Assembly (NCBI GenBank): GCA_001953115.1
Contig: LSSL01000754.1
Span: 1-33,031 of the forward strand
DNA: 33,031 nucleotides
Direction of reading: 5' to 3'
From: Smittium mucronatum
Lineage: Eukaryota > Kickxellomycota > Harpellomycetes > Harpellales > Legeriomycetaceae
The notes beneath the pieces were generated by a model, which saw nothing but the letters and a program-made list of their open reading frames with translations, was not told where the DNA came from and searched no databases. Positions 1 to 13,919 of the stretch are shown here, one piece after another (position 1 is the stretch's first letter; each line of letters opens with the position of its first letter). The translations under genes and the position numbers were made by a program.

Positions 1-1
1 C

Positions 2-609
2 TGAAAAATCATTGGCCGATCGAAAAATTTAAATAACCGATCTATAATTCACAAATGTGCTATAAATCGAGCAATAAAAAATTCTGGAAGTTGGATCAAA
101 CTTCAAGCCCTGTACCCAGACCAGCGAATAGGCTTCCAGGAAATCAGAAAAATTCGAATTGGTTAGTTTTGGACGGTTCAACGCATGGCCAATGCGAAAA
201 TCATCGACGGAAAATTTAAAATTTTTTGCCCTTTTTGCAAAAAAAACACGCCAGAGACAATCGAGCACTTATTTTTAGTGTGTGAAAAATAAGATAACGT
301 CCGCAGAAATACAATTGAGCAATTTTTTGCTCAAAATAATAATTTTAGAGAAAGTTTTAGTGTTTCTTCTCCCGATCCAGCTCAATTGGAGCAGGTTGGA
401 AAACTCCTTGGGGGGAGTATAAAAAATATTTTTGTCAGTTCCGCGCTGACGACGCCAGCCAAATAATTGAACTGGGAACAGCGAAATTTTTGGATGGCAT
501 TCGTGTTGCCTGCCTATTAATACTGGAAAGTATTATTAGATCACCAGCCCCCTTGAACCAATGTCCAGTGGGTACGGAGCTGCTAAAACGGTGGTGCGGT
601 GTTGGGTAG
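2..609 (+). pseudogene. C-terminal end of a LINE (non-LTR) reverse transcriptase ORF, broken
   Basis: This is the carboxy end of a non-LTR retrotransposon polyprotein, the part that follows the reverse transcriptase and carries a zinc-binding motif of the zf-RVT type. Read in frame 2, it shows ALYPDQRIGFQEIRKIRIG, a stop at about 155, then FWTVQRMANAKIIDGKF and the zinc motif CPFC-(9)-EHLFLVC at about 226-283. A second stop follows directly after VCEK (about 287-289). Near 460 the frame changes from 2 to 1, and the tail reads LGTAKFLDGIRV, then PLNQCPVGTELLKRW, ending at TAG 607-609. The copy at 32,578-33,030 aligns along its whole length (TVQR, PETxEH, VGKLLG, ETAKFL, PLNQCP), which confirms both the family and the reading frames. 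The 5' part lies outside the window. Two internal stops and a frameshift make it non-functional. The family assignment is firm at the LINE level; the clade is not determined. Confidence 0.85.
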
Positions 610-675
610 GAATTTTTTTCGAAAAATTTCAACTTTTTTTAAATTTTTTAATAGTGTTCTTATTCATTTTTATTA

Positions 676-940
676 AGTTTAAAAATAAGTTCTGCGTATT
701 AATAAATCACTACCCTTATTCTTTTTTGAAATAACGAAGCAGAAAACGAGAAAAAGCTATTTGGATTGCAATTGTATTGCATATTTATTAATACTATAAC
801 TTATTAATATATCTCTATCTCCCTTGATCTAATTCCTAGTGGGTACGGAAATACTATAATTAGGAAGTAGACTATTAAAGGATTTCTTTTCGAAAATTTA
901 CATATTTATTTAAATTTTTATATTAATCGCTGTATTAATA
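676..940 (+). mobile_element. Older, AT-shifted second copy of the same LINE 3' end
   Basis: This stretch repeats the last part of the preceding LINE and its 3' untranslated region, displaced by about 271 bp. GGGTACGGA occurs at 570-578 and again at 841-849. TTGGATGGC near 494 corresponds to TTGGATTGC near 761. CCCTTGATCT (821-830) matches CCCTTGAACC. The downstream TCGAAAA-containing tract and a GTTCTGCG / GTTATGCAG stretch also match in order. Read as protein, SPL-x-x-FLVGTE corresponds to PLNQCPVGTE. The differences are largely C-to-T and G-to-A, so it looks like an older copy that drifted to A+T. It may be a separate earlier insertion or a tandem duplication of the 3' end; the sequence does not decide. 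Confidence 0.7.
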
Positions 941-2582
941 TATATATTTAAATTAGTTATGCAGAAAAAAAACATGCATCTTTGTTTTTTTCCAGATCTA
1001 TTTCAACATTTTGAAACTAATAATATTAATCATTAGATAATATCCTTTTCATGGCTATAAGCATACTTTAATTTATTAAATTTTTCCTTAAATTCATATT
1101 ACACAATAAAGAAGACATTATGAACTGAAAATTTGGTATTTTTTTAAAAAAAATGCTTGAAAAAAACTAATTAATACTTTTTATTAATCTGTCAAAAGAT
1201 ATAATAAATTTATATTATCTCAATTGGTAATAAAAAATATTTGCGAAATCTTTAAACATAAGCTATTTTTACTGATGGTTGATTTAATGTATTTTGATAT
1301 GTTTCAGAACCAAAACTTCATAAATAAACTGTATTTGAATTATTTATGTAAATTAAATTTATCTAGTCAAAATAATGCATTATGTTAATTACAGAATATT
1401 TTTTATATTTTCTGTGAAATAAATAAATTACCTATTTTGTACAGATATTAACGATTATGCCTTAGTTTGAAAGATAGCTACAAACAATTTTAAATAATAA
1501 TTTTTTCCCCCATTTTTTTGTCGAATATCATTTAATTTGCACAAGATTTTGACTCAAGAAATTTGTATGTTTAGAAATTTGTAGTTATCTTTGTTTTATT
1601 TCTAAATAAAGATAGGTTAAATTGAACTATTAAAAATATAGTCAAGGTATTCAGAAATATTATTTTATATTTGAAATTATAAAATGTTTAGGTGATAAAA
1701 ATATTTTTAAATAAATTTAATTATTATATATAGTTAAAGGCGAATTGAAGGGATTATTATTACTATTAATAGTATTGGGTAAATTTTAAATTTGAATAAA
1801 ATTTTCGGACTTCAAGTGTGATTTAAATATAATTAAAATTAATTTCATAATAAAAAATATTAAAAATCATATCAAAAGGATTATTTACTGCCTTTTAAAT
1901 GAAATTTATAGAATTTTCGGGTAAAAATTCACATATTTTTTGCTGTAAAATTATCAAATTTTTATTGCTGAAATTTACAATATTTATTTTTCTTATTTTT
2001 ATTTCACATAAAAATATATTATGTTCAAGGTAGATATATATATTAGACTAAAAAAATCTAGTGGAAAGAATTTTTCATAAAAGTCTATATTTATATGGGA
2101 TATTTTTATCTTTATTTGTTAATAGTCTAAAATAATAACAATAAACGCGAAATAAAATTTTAAAAACATAAGATTATTTCATTTAATATTTGATTTAATT
2201 TCTTTTATCTAAAAAATTTCTACTAAAAAATATATTCAAAATACATCTCTTTGATAATCGATTATATATAATCATATTTTATTCAAAAAATAATTTTAAA
2301 ATTTAGATAAAATATTTAATACCTTGTTCAAGTTATTATTACTTTGTTATATTTTTTTAAAGCTATTTTTCTTGATATTTTTCTGGTAAAAGAATTTTTA
2401 AAGATTTAAATATAACAGTAATAACAAATCAAATTTATTATAAATGTAAAAATACGTATAATAAAAATTAAAAAATCTTATGAGAGTTTGATATAAGGGT
2501 AATAGTAAACCAAATAATTGCGTATATCACTAAATAAAAAAATTTCTAAGAAAAATCATTAAAATGAAAAATTTCCCCATCT

Positions 2583-2780
2583 TATCGTTAAAAGATAGGG
2601 TAATATATTTACATATGTTAGAATGTAATTTATTAGAGATTTATTATTGAAATAGACAAGCTAAAGCTTAATTTCATGAAATAAGCTAGTTGGAATATAT
2701 AAATTGCTCTATTTAAACTCTTTTGGTATTTTAGTATATGTAGTAACCTAAAATAGGTTTATATCGTTTAAGATAGGGTA
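2583..2780 (+). repeat. Short direct repeat pair, about 179 bp apart
   Basis: TATCGTTAAAAGATAGGGTA at 2583-2602 recurs as TATCGTTTAAGATAGGGTA at 2762-2780. The two copies differ by one base and a one-base length change. The first is preceded by CCCCATCTT, which can pair with AAGATAGGG to form a small hairpin. No function is evident. Confidence 0.45.
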
Positions 2781-5700
2781 TTTTTATTTAAATTTTAATT
2801 CCAAGGAGCCATTTTTGTTTATAAATTTAAATTCAAAAAACCACATTATTAACGCAAATTTTCACTATAAAAATCCAATATCTTTTTATATAATGATGCT
2901 AATAACATAAAGTTAAAAAATAATTAGATTCTGTTATTATTCTTTTTCTAGACAGAGTTTAATTATTTAAAAAATAATACCAATCAAGATCATATATATA
3001 ATTTATATTTTAACTCCCAAAAAAATATTTTAAAAAATTTGAATCTTGGATTAAACACACTAAAAAGATCTTTTTTGTATGAAAGCTAATATAATTAGCT
3101 CTAATTATCTTGAATTTACCTGGAAAAAGACAAAAAGGATTATAAAAATAGTAAATCAATCTGCATTTAATATTTAGCCAATTGATTTTTTTTTTTTTCG
3201 CTTTTGTAATATAGGACACTAAATTATTATTTAGAGCTTAATTAATAGGATTTTTTCTTTTATATTTTTTTCAAACTAAAAAACTCTGCTTTCCAGATTT
3301 TTTTAAAATAAACAGAATATAACAACTAAGAATAGCTTTTGACTTAAAACTCAGTAAAAATTATGACTTCAGTGATAAAAATTTGATTTTAAATAAACTA
3401 GAACTGAAATTAAATTTATTTCTTTAAAACTTTAATATTTAACAAGCCAATTTATTAACAATTATTTTATAAAAAAATCATAAAAAAAGTATTTGCTAAA
3501 AAATTTTTAAAAAATAAAAGCCGGGGGTTTAAAATTTCCGTCTGATTTTATGTAATGCTTTGGTATTTTAAACGGTAAATGAAAATTTAGAACTTTTTCA
3601 TTATTTTTTTCTATATCTGTTATTTTAATGGATATTATATCTTGACTGTATTTTTTTATGTAAACAGTATAATTTAAAAAAATAAAGAATAATAAAACAT
3701 TTTCTATATAAAAAATAGACCAATAGAGAATTTTTTTTTTTTTAATTTTCGGAGTGGGGTTTTTTCTGTTTAAAAATATTTTAAACAGGAATATTTTCGA
3801 TCCAAAATAATAATAATTTGAGTTTTCTAAAATTTATTATTGAACTGATTTGATATCAAAATATTATATTGAGGTGTTTTTCTTTCATAATTTTACAAGA
3901 TAACTATCTGGTATTTTTTAAATAAAAATATTCAAGAGAATTTATGATTATAATATATATATTTATTCTCAATTAATTGCCCTAAAGACAGATTATTTTA
4001 AAAGATGGTAATATTTTCGCCGTTTAAATGATTTTTTAACGCTGAGTACCGGCGTGTAAAATTACCTTCTATTTCCTAGTTATAAAATGTAAATTTAATA
4101 TTTTACACGATCCTAGTATCTTCAGCCTATGAATTAATTAATTAAAACAATAATATATGCATACAAAAATTAATGCCTTAGAATCTAATATAAAATCATG
4201 GGTGTATTTTTTTCAAATTAACTAGTAAAAAAAATCTCTCTTTGTATAAGTTTATTGAATTTATAAAAAAAATAAATTCTTTTACTTTTCTGCATAATTT
4301 TTTAGTTAACTAAATTAATTGAATTCAATAGTCAAGTTTGTGTGTTTTGAAAATTCCATCTATAATGGTTTTAAAATCACTAATTTATATATTAATTTGA
4401 ATTTTTTTTTAATATATCTTAATAGCATGGAAAGGGAAATAAAAGCATATTTTAATACGTTATATTAGAAAATTAATCAATTTATAAATATATTAGGTCT
4501 ATATTTTAATTTTTCATATTAGTAAATTAAAAATTTTATAATTTTACGAATATTTCTCTAAATACGCGACAATTTTTTTAAACGCATTAAAATATATATC
4601 AATTTTCGGTTTATTTTTTGTAATCTTAATAAATAAATACCATTAATTTTTAAAATAGAAATTGGTTTTGTTAATTTTCTAGTTTATAAATTTAATTTTC
4701 TCATAAATTTATCCTTTTCTTTATAAATTCAGGTGATACAAATATTTAGTAATTTGAAAATCTTTATTTATTTTTTTCGGTTTAAAAAATGTAATTATTC
4801 AAGTAAGATAAACCTATAACTTATTGGAATGATTTCTTCTTATTTTTTCAAGTTTACTGCTATGACTATATAAAATATCATTGATACCTTAACTCCATTA
4901 AAATGTTAAAAATTATTAATGAATATTATTTTACACTTCTTCCTTTCCATAATTTTTGAAATGAGAAAAATATTCCATTTAGTATCTAACATTATATATC
5001 TATTAAATTAAAAAAAAATCAGTAAAAATACCAAAAATTTGATATAATTAAAATAATAATATGCTCATAAAACTGATTTTTTAACAAAAAGCATTTAATT
5101 TGAGCAGTTTTTTAATTCTCGTGTAAAGATATCTCTTTTTCCCTTTTAAAAACAAAAAATTATTAATATTTTTGTTACATTTATATGCATATATCTTTTT
5201 ATAGTTCATTTTTGCAAAAATTTAATAATAAAATGATTCATAATCCCTTATTATTTTTATATAAATAACCAAAAAAATCTATAAATTTTTTTTTTCAAAA
5301 TTTTATTATATTGATATTTTTACTAAAATTTAGAAAAAGTTGTTTTTTTAAGGGATGAAACTTTTTTATTACACCATTTATCTTTTATTTGAAATTTTTT
5401 TTTTAAATATATATGTTTCATATAATGCATGGGATGAATTATAAACTACTTCGATATTAAGAAAAGTTTATAATTACAGAAAATTGTATATTTATTGATA
5501 TTTCGAATATTTTTTATGTATTTTAGAATAAAACAGCTGATATCTTTAGATTTATATTTAGATTTGGAAAAATTTAAAGTTAATTTTACAACTGATACCT
5601 GAAATTATTTCTTTATTACTTATATTTTTTTTTGCTGATTTTTTATATTATAAATGTTATAAATATTATTTTTCTATTATATTATATTTTATCAAATGTA

Positions 5701-8459
5701 ATCAAAATTGTATTATAGTTATAAACTTATTATTTGGTTTTTCTAGGGACATAAATTAATTTCTGCGTTATCATAGCTTAATACTGAGTTTGATAATAGA
5801 ATAATTTTTTTTAGATTAATCAATAGAATATATCAAAGCTTCGATAATAAATTTCCAAAGTGGATAATATGAGATAAGTGGTATAACATGAAAGAATTTT
5901 CGATTATTTAAAATGTGATTATATCTCTAATTTTTATTATTGAGTTCGAATAATCCGAATTATTAGACTTTTTCACACCCATAGAAAAAATTTGATTTTA
6001 TTTTAGTATGGGTTTTTTTGGATCTTTTGAAGTAATCTTTAATGATATAGTTTTTTAGCATTTTTTTTTCTATGCCGATTTTTAGATTATTTTTTTGATC
6101 ATTTATAGCTATATATCTTTTAAAGGGTTTAAAAGGCATTATATTACTGATCAATTTTAATCCCATCAATTTATTATAATGCTTTATATATATAATTGTA
6201 CAATGAAATATTATATTAACTGAGTTTTTTAATTAGGGTTAGGTGGAAAATTTTTGTGCTTATTATTTGTGAATATTCCACCGTTATTATAAAATTTTAA
6301 CATGGAAAGTATGAGGTTATCCTTGGCTATTTTCCAAAATAAAATAAAACAATTCATATTTTATTCCTGAATTACCTATTTTGATTTTTTTTTGGAATTT
6401 TTTTATTTTTTTAAAGATTTTTTATGGAAAAATCCTAAAATTTATGTAATAATTTTCAATTTTTAAAAAATTTAAACTTTTTATTTCTCTAATTCTTAAA
6501 ATAATTGCAATACATTCTTCATGACCCATATAAATAAAAGGAATACTAAATAATATAAATTTTGCGGAAAAAATTATTTTATATAATAAAAATCCTTATA
6601 ATCATTAAATAAAAAAATGCACAATTTAAACTTTGATTTGATATTTTTTCTTAATGTAATTATTATTATTATTTCATATGATTTTATATTTTAAGGATAT
6701 TTTGGTTATTTTCTTTATTTAATTAATTTCAAAATTTTCATAATACAATCATATGATGTTAAAAATTTGATTAAAATCACAAATGTAAATATAAAAATTT
6801 ATAGAGCTAAAATTTCAGGAAAAGAATTCAAGATTATTGAAATCCGTTTTTACTATATAAAATAGCAGTTAATATTCTAAAACCAATTTTTTAATTATTT
6901 ATCAGAAAAAATCTTCATCAGGTAACAAATATTATGGATTCGACATTGATTAAACGATTTATATACGTGGAAAAAACTAAAATAGTTTTTAATAAAAAGA
7001 GATATGTGTAAAGATTTTATTTATAAAATACTCTCAAATTAGTAATAAAAATACTTTGCTAACGGTACAACAAATATTTTAAAAATGAAAAACATGGTGC
7101 CACTAAAAACGTTGAAAATATATTTGGTAATCTTATAGATGGCTCTATACAACAAAAAATTATAAGTTTCTGATTATTTCATTAAAAAAAAGGGATAATC
7201 TGAGTTTATATATAGTCGAGCTATAAGGGAGTATTTAAATATGTAGTTTTTTAATAAAAGATAGCTATAATAATACTTCTTTATTTAACAGTGTTTCAAA
7301 ATTTAGAAAAAGATCTCTATGTTTTAATCAGTTGAATTCACTGAAAGATAAAATTGTAAAATAATTTTTTTAGAATGTATAATTTTTTGATCTTTTATTA
7401 AGGTTCAAGGAAAAAAAGGCTATTTTTTCCATTCAAAAATTCAAAGATTTTGATAAAATATTAATAATTTAGATAGTTAATAGTTAATCGGAACACACAG
7501 AACACAATAGATATATATATATAACGAAATTTAGATAGCTCTATAATTTTCTTAAATAATGGTAGCAGGTTATTATTTTGAAAAAATAATTAATCAATGA
7601 AATTTAATTAAATATATTGCTGATTAATTATTGAGGAAAAAAATTTTATTTTAGATATTTTTTAAATTGACATCAAGATTTTAGCCGAAATTTTTTTTAG
7701 CTAGAATTGCTAGATAATAGCATAAATAAAAAGATTTAAAAAATATGAATAGAATCCAAATTAAATCTATCAAATTTTTTTTAAAATTCTTCACTCAGAA
7801 AAAAATAAATAGATTTAGAAAAAAGGATTTTTAGCAGAAAATTTATAATGGGACAAAAAAAAAATAAAAAAGTCGTTAAAAACGGTTGAAACACCTGTCT
7901 ACAAAATTCAGTGGATATAAATAAAAATTGAATTTTACTTATAATTTTTTTAAATAAAATACAGAAATATTTAATACAAAGTAAAATCTGTTTAAATTTT
8001 AGGAATTCATATAAAATACTAGAAAATTGTTCAAATTTGTCCAATTTTTTTTACTTCAAAAATTTTTTCTTGTTCCACTGTGAATCAAATTAATATATAA
8101 CCAATTTTTAAAATATCGGTTAAGCATAAAATTAAAATTTTTATATTATTTTACTTATTTAAATTTAATTTTATTAAAAAATTAGACACCAAGAGCGAAA
8201 TTTAAAAAGAAAGCTTTTTTAAAAAAATATGTACTTTATCTAATGAAAAGTGGAATGTTGATATTCGGTGCTGTATTAAATTTATCCGGTTCAAAAAAAT
8301 TCAATTAAATCAAATTTCATGAAATAATTTAAGAATTAAATAAATTAAAAAATATATATTCATCTTTCGTATTATCTCTAGTTCTTATATAGCTATGCTA
8401 TCTTTTTGAAATTTAAACTTTACAAAAGTTTGAATATAGACTTAAAAATTTATCTGGAT

Positions 8460-8474
8460 CCGGTTTTAAACCGG
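8460..8474. repeat. Near-perfect palindrome CCGGTTTTAAACCGG
   Basis: A 15-bp dyad of CCGG ends around a TTTTAAA centre stands out in AT-rich surroundings because it carries eight G/C bases. It could form a short hairpin or be a chance dyad. Nothing around it suggests an element boundary. Confidence 0.4.
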
Positions 8475-9119
8475 TTTTATTTTTTGAAAAAATTATTTAT
8501 GACATAATAGTTAATGTATAAAATCTTTTAGATCGAGTCCTTTCTTTTTTTTATAATAATGTTCCAATTTCAAATTAATTTTTTTTGTAAAATAAAATAG
8601 GATGACCAAACAGTATTGAATGGCAGAGGTTATTAATTTTATATTTTACTTAGTATTAGATTTTATAAAAAGTTTAATTTTCTTTATTTTATTTCAAATA
8701 AATACATAAATATTTCAACATCACGAATGTATTATACTGATTTCCTGTTTAATGAATGGTTTTTAAAAATCTCTATTATTTCATAAAGTTTTTCTTGATT
8801 CATAAAATATTATGCTTATAAGGTATAAACTACCTTCCATTATAAAAAGAAGATATACGCGATTAAATTTCTTATTTTTTAATATATGAGAACAGTTTCA
8901 GGTTATATCTTTCTAATCACTAATAAATTATGACTTTTTAATAATAAAACCCCCTTTGAATATATAAAACTACTATTTGTCTGTTTCATATGTGTTATAA
9001 AATTTTTTTTGAGTATAATATTTCGGATAATCTTCACTAAGCTATTTTTTGAAAGATAACTAAATTTTGAAGTTCTTTCGATATCCAATATCATAATAAA
9101 AAAACGTATGCTATTTTTC

Positions 9120-9790
9120 AATTAAATTCTTCTATCGAACTTGAGGTTTTCGAAATCTTCTTATATATTTGGTTCAAATTCGTTCAAAAACGATAAATAT
9201 GAGTTATTTATATCGACTATGTTTAATTATTTCAGTATAGATACCTAATAATTAAAGTTTGATTTAATCCTAAAAACAAGTTATTGGTACTAGATCTGAA
9301 TAGATATACTCCTTATTACCATTCAGAGATTTTTCTGGTATGATTTTCTTCAGAATTTTGAACTATACCATAAATTTTCTCATATTCATCACATTTTTTT
9401 TCATTAATGAAAATTATGATAAAATTTTCCATAGAATTAGAAAGCTGCATTATACTAAAATTTTAAATAAATTTTTCTCTGAAAATAAACAGACGAGATT
9501 TTGAGATTTTTATCACATTTTGATAGAACCTTGACAATTAACTGATCTTGATTTACCCAGGTCTAAATATGGTGACATATTTTGTTATTTGTGGGGCTGA
9601 GTTCATTAGAAATTATCTAGGGTCTAAATTAGCCTTAATTAGCTCAAAATATTTTCTAATAATTTTAGACAATATATATAACTATCTGTTTCATTGCTCT
9701 TAACAATAGTTATTTCTGTGAGCATAAACAAAACATCCAAATATGCCACCCCTTGTAAAATTGCTGGATATACCTTGTTAAAAAACTATT
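9120..9790 (-). pseudogene. Possible decayed coding relic, family unknown
   Basis: On the minus strand this patch is less AT-rich than its surroundings and holds several short stop-free runs with unusually mixed amino-acid use. One begins NKVYPAILQGVAYLDVLFML near 9,780 and runs about 45 codons; a later one includes YIYSDLVPITCF near 9,290. The runs are in different frames and separated by stops, so at best this is a broken gene or a gene whose introns I cannot delimit. No domain is recognised. A chance origin is quite possible, since AT-rich DNA of this length yields many such runs. Confidence 0.22.
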
Positions 9791-12563
9791 ATTTTGCATA
9801 TATTATAACATTTACTGATTTATAGGTTAATTTTATTAATATTTTTCAATTAATAAATATTTCCAATTCACTTGAAAATTTAAAATTTATGGTGAATTTA
9901 ATTAACTAAATATGAAAATTTACTTATGCATAAATTAAACCAATTTATAAATGAGAATTCATTCCCAAAAATAAATTTATTGACTGTTTATTTAATAAAT
10001 AATTTTTTTTATAATTTCTTATATTTTTTCCTCTGAAATCGGATAAAACGGTGTATATTATTATGGACAGAAGTTCAAACCCGTTTTCTACTAAGTTATT
10101 TTTAATTTCACATGGTATTTTGCAGTCTCATTTATATTTATGTATAATTAATAAATTTTTATCTAAGGATGCTGCAAAAAGATGTCATTCTTCTGAATTT
10201 CACCGCCTATATAAAATTTGCTATTATTGCTATCGTAAAAATTCGATCTAGTTAAAGCCCAACATTCATTTTTTTCTTTATTTCTGTAAAGTTATATTGT
10301 TTTTTGCATTTTTTTTTTGAAAAAAACTTATAGTGTGTATTACCCATTTACTAATACAAGTATCTTCATTCAACCCCCAAAGATCTCCAAATTTCTTCCA
10401 TTAAATTTTTATTCTTTTTTAAAATATTTTTAAAATATTCTTCATTAAATTTATGAGTTTAATCTAAAAATCTATCCTTTAAGTTAACAAAGATCTGTAA
10501 TTAAAAATAAAATCAAAATATTAAATTTCTAAAAAAATTATTCTCAATTATGCTTTAAGCATTTAGATTTGTTAATCTTTCGATATTATAGTTATAAATT
10601 ACAGAAATTTAACAAATATAATGTTAATCTTTTAATCAGAAATATATTTATCATGCATTTTGAAAATTTAAAAGGATGAAATATCGTATCGATGATGAAA
10701 GAGTTATTAAAAACTAGTTGTGCTAATTAATTTTTTTTTTGAATCTTATATTTGGGTATGTAATATTTCAATAAATATTACTGATTGAAAAATATTTTTG
10801 TATGAATAGACTAATTTTATGTGGAAATACCAATTTTTTAATGCGAGCTTTTAATTTTGTATAATCACATTTTCGACTGTTAAAATTCTTTATGATATTT
10901 CCTTCTAAAAGAGCTCCTTAGTATAAAGAATACAAAAATTAAAAAAATAAGTAATTTTTTTTGAAATGATACCATACTACCCATTCTCTAATATAACATA
11001 GAAATTCTTATCGAGACTTTTAGAGAAGAAAAATCTGTGCTAAAAATATATCTAAAATTAACTTTCCAAAAAAAAAAATAGAGCCTAAATCAAGTGACAT
11101 ATTTCCAAAAAAGATTTGAATGCTGTTTTGCAGAAAATATAGTTTAATGTGTTCTAATTGGTCATTTCTTGAGCTTTTCTCAATATTTGAATGAAAATAT
11201 AAGCAATTACTCGAAGGTTGTAGGTATTTTAATTACGTTTTACAATTTATAAAAAACATTATAATGCATAAAGATACATCATTAATTGGAATTTCCCGAT
11301 AAAAAAATTAATTTATAAAATTAAAAGTTAGAAAAATATAAAAAATCGTGGGCTTTTTACATAACTGGGATTTTTATAACTAAGTTATATATCAGAGTTA
11401 CCGAAAAAGCAATTTTTTTTTAGAAAAATAAAAGTTATAAAAAAAATGCCAAAAATTATAGTATATTTAGCATAAATAACATTTACTGGTTTGGAATTTT
11501 TAAAAGAAAATATATTATCCACAAAAAAATTCAATATAAAATATAATGCTGTAATTAAGCCAACTAATTTAGAAAAAAATCAACTGAGCAGAACGTTTTC
11601 AAGAATAAAATTTTTTTTCACAGTAAAAAATTTGCCAAAATAAAAGCAGATGATCTCTAAACTTATAATTAAATGTGAATATAATGAAGCTTTTAAATTT
11701 ATGTATTTTTTCAATAATGAATCCATTTTTGAATATTCCAATAATTTTAATCAACTACACTAATTTTTTTTCAAAACATGAAAAAACTAATAATATAATC
11801 CTGATTTTATGATGTCAAAATTAATACTTTAGACATACACATAATTTAAATTTTAAAATTTATAAGACAGATTTTAAAGAGAATTTTTGATTGTTAAATA
11901 TTATATGATATAAAAAAAATAATACTTAAATTATATTTAATTCATGATAATATACCTAAAATTTATATCCAAAAATTTTTTATTTATTTTATTTATAACC
12001 AATTTGAATATAGATACGATTAATATGTTTGTCTTTATTATAGAACTTTTATCTTTTTTATAGCTTTGTTGTGAAATAGAGGTTATTTTGAGTGAATATT
12101 AGTCGAAATAGAACAAATTAATTTTCAAGTAGTCAACTGTTTCTATTTAAATCAGAAACAATCTTTTTAGAATAATACAAATATCTAAAAATTTTCTGAA
12201 ATATAATACTGTAAAAAAAATATAATTATTTATTGAATTTTTCCCGAAATCGATTTATTTTAATTTATTTTGATCATAATTTTTATTTTTTAAAGGCAAG
12301 GGTAAAGAGACTTTTTTTCTGATAATTATTCCTTTTAGAAACTAAAAGAATAGATTTTTATTAGCCAAAAAAAATTAAATGACTCATTACAGATCTAGAA
12401 GCTCAAAATTAGAAATGATGAGGCTTGAGTTACTGGCAATAAAATTTATTTAAAAAAATATCTTACATAAAAATATAAAAGTTAGTTCCATTTTTAATAA
12501 TGTAAAAAAATAAAATATTTAATGAATAAATGCATAAATTAAAAAAAAGAAAAAAAATAATCA

Positions 12564-12583
12564 AACACACTAGCGTGTTTTAA
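12564..12583. repeat. Small inverted repeat around ACTAGC
   Basis: AAACAC and GTGTTT flank a six-base centre, giving a 6-bp stem in an otherwise A/T-only stretch. No neighbouring gene gives it a role as a terminator, so it is recorded only as a structure. Confidence 0.3.
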
Positions 12584-13907
12584 AAGTTCATTAATAGAAT
12601 TTCAATAGGGGTGATATTTTAATCAGAATTCATAAAAATCAAATTCACGAGTCACAATAACTGTATGAATGGTAAATTCGAGATAATGAAATTTTCATTT
12701 TAATTTTAATAACCGAGGAATTATCTGCTTCAATCACCCATAAATTTATAGGTGGATATATTTTGATTCAAATTTTATTATAACTTGTAAAAAAAAATAT
12801 TCTTGAATAAGGTACTTTTTAATTGATTGAACATATTCAATTATTCGCCATATAGGTAATAGCTCAAGCAAATCAAAATCCATTATATCATTTTCTTTAT
12901 AAAATGTTGCGATTTTATAAATAATATGAATAAACAAAACAATTATATATTTTTAAAATGTTTAAAAAGTTTATTTAAAGAACCTATATACTAAAAACAA
13001 CTAAATTTATTACCAATTAATCTATTTTAATAATTATAAATGTAAAATTCTAGTCTATAAACTGATAATTTTTTTTGTAAATTGATACAAAAAATATCAT
13101 TAGATATAAAATTAAGCGATTAGAGCAATTTCCGCTAGAAAAAAATATTAAATCAAAAAAAAAGTTTAGAATTTTTTTCTATTGAGTATATTTTAATTAG
13201 AAAACTTCCATTCAGAAAGTTATTTAATTATCATACATGGAGTTATAAAGGTATCATTTTACTAATATAAAAAGAAGAATGCTTAAGTAAATGGAAAATC
13301 GAAGTTTTTTAGAATTTTCAATTAAAAATTATTGAGTTTTTTTGACTTACTCTTTAGTTATTCCTATCTATCACAATTAAAAATAACAAAGCTATGAGTT
13401 TTTGATTAATAAAGCAATCATATCTGAATTCTAATTATAATAAAATTTATTAAATATCAATTAAAATGTTTAGAAGTAGAAAACTTTATTATTTTTAGTA
13501 GTAGAAAATAGCCATAAAACAAAGAAATCAAAATCAAATTTTTTTTTTTAGGTATTAAAAATGTCATTACAAGTTAAGGGCTCAACTGTCCACTTTTTTC
13601 TATCGATCTTTGAAAAAGGATAATGTAACGTGAAATAAATTTTGTTAGTGAATTCATATTAGGATTCATTCTAAATCGCTTCTCAAACAGTATATTTTCT
13701 TTTGTTCATCGATAAAATTATGAATAATTGTAACTATATTGTATTTTATTAATTAGACTAAAATTTTATCAAGAGATTATTAAATTTAAAAAAGTTCGTA
13801 AAAATTTTGGTCATTATTATTTCATTTTTAATAGCATAGATGAATATATAAATATATGAACTTTTTATTTAACAAAATATATATTAGGAAATATCCCCAT
13901 ATCTGGG

Positions 13908-13919
13908 TTAAAAGCTCAA
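13908..13919. repeat. Left target-site duplication of the 13.9-15.0 kb element
   Basis: TTAAAAGCTCAA here is identical to 15,026-15,037. It is followed immediately by an 11-T run, as expected at the 3' (poly-A) side of a minus-strand target-primed retrotransposition. Confidence 0.75.

Larger units (their letters stand above)
1010..13907. other. AT-rich desert without a supportable gene
   Basis: This long stretch is by eye at least four-fifths A+T, with homopolymer runs of A and T, short AT microsatellites (for example about 7,510-7,523) and stop codons in every frame. The few open stretches of 60-90 codons are rich in F, I, K, L and N, as expected from random AT-rich DNA, and I could not match any to a protein family. 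Slightly less AT-rich patches occur at about 9,120-9,790 and 10,045-10,260. Small local repeats and palindromes are listed separately. The likely origin is decayed transposon sequence, inferred from the graded decay of LINE ends elsewhere in the window. Confidence 0.6.

Noticed and set aside
435..632. Minus-strand open frame of 65 codons
   Set aside because: It is antisense to the LINE C-terminus, whose plus-strand reading is confirmed by the second copy at the right end.
3520..4070. Similar CCGG-G-GT-TAAAATT-CC strings at about 3,522 and 4,048 as ends of an element
   Set aside because: They are about 20 bp in direct orientation with no further similarity, TIRs or coding content between them.
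7781..8044. Minus-strand open frame of 87 codons, possibly a membrane protein
   Set aside because: The F/I/L/K-only composition is what AT-rich DNA yields by chance, and no signal, family or neighbour supports it.
9160..9190. GGTTCAAATTC as a tRNA B box
   Set aside because: It departs from the consensus at a conserved C and has no tRNA fold around it.
9740..9785. CCACCCCTTGTAAAATTGCTGG as a further decayed LINE 3' end
   Set aside because: Only the CCCCTTG stretch matches; the following GGGTAC-GAG positions do not.
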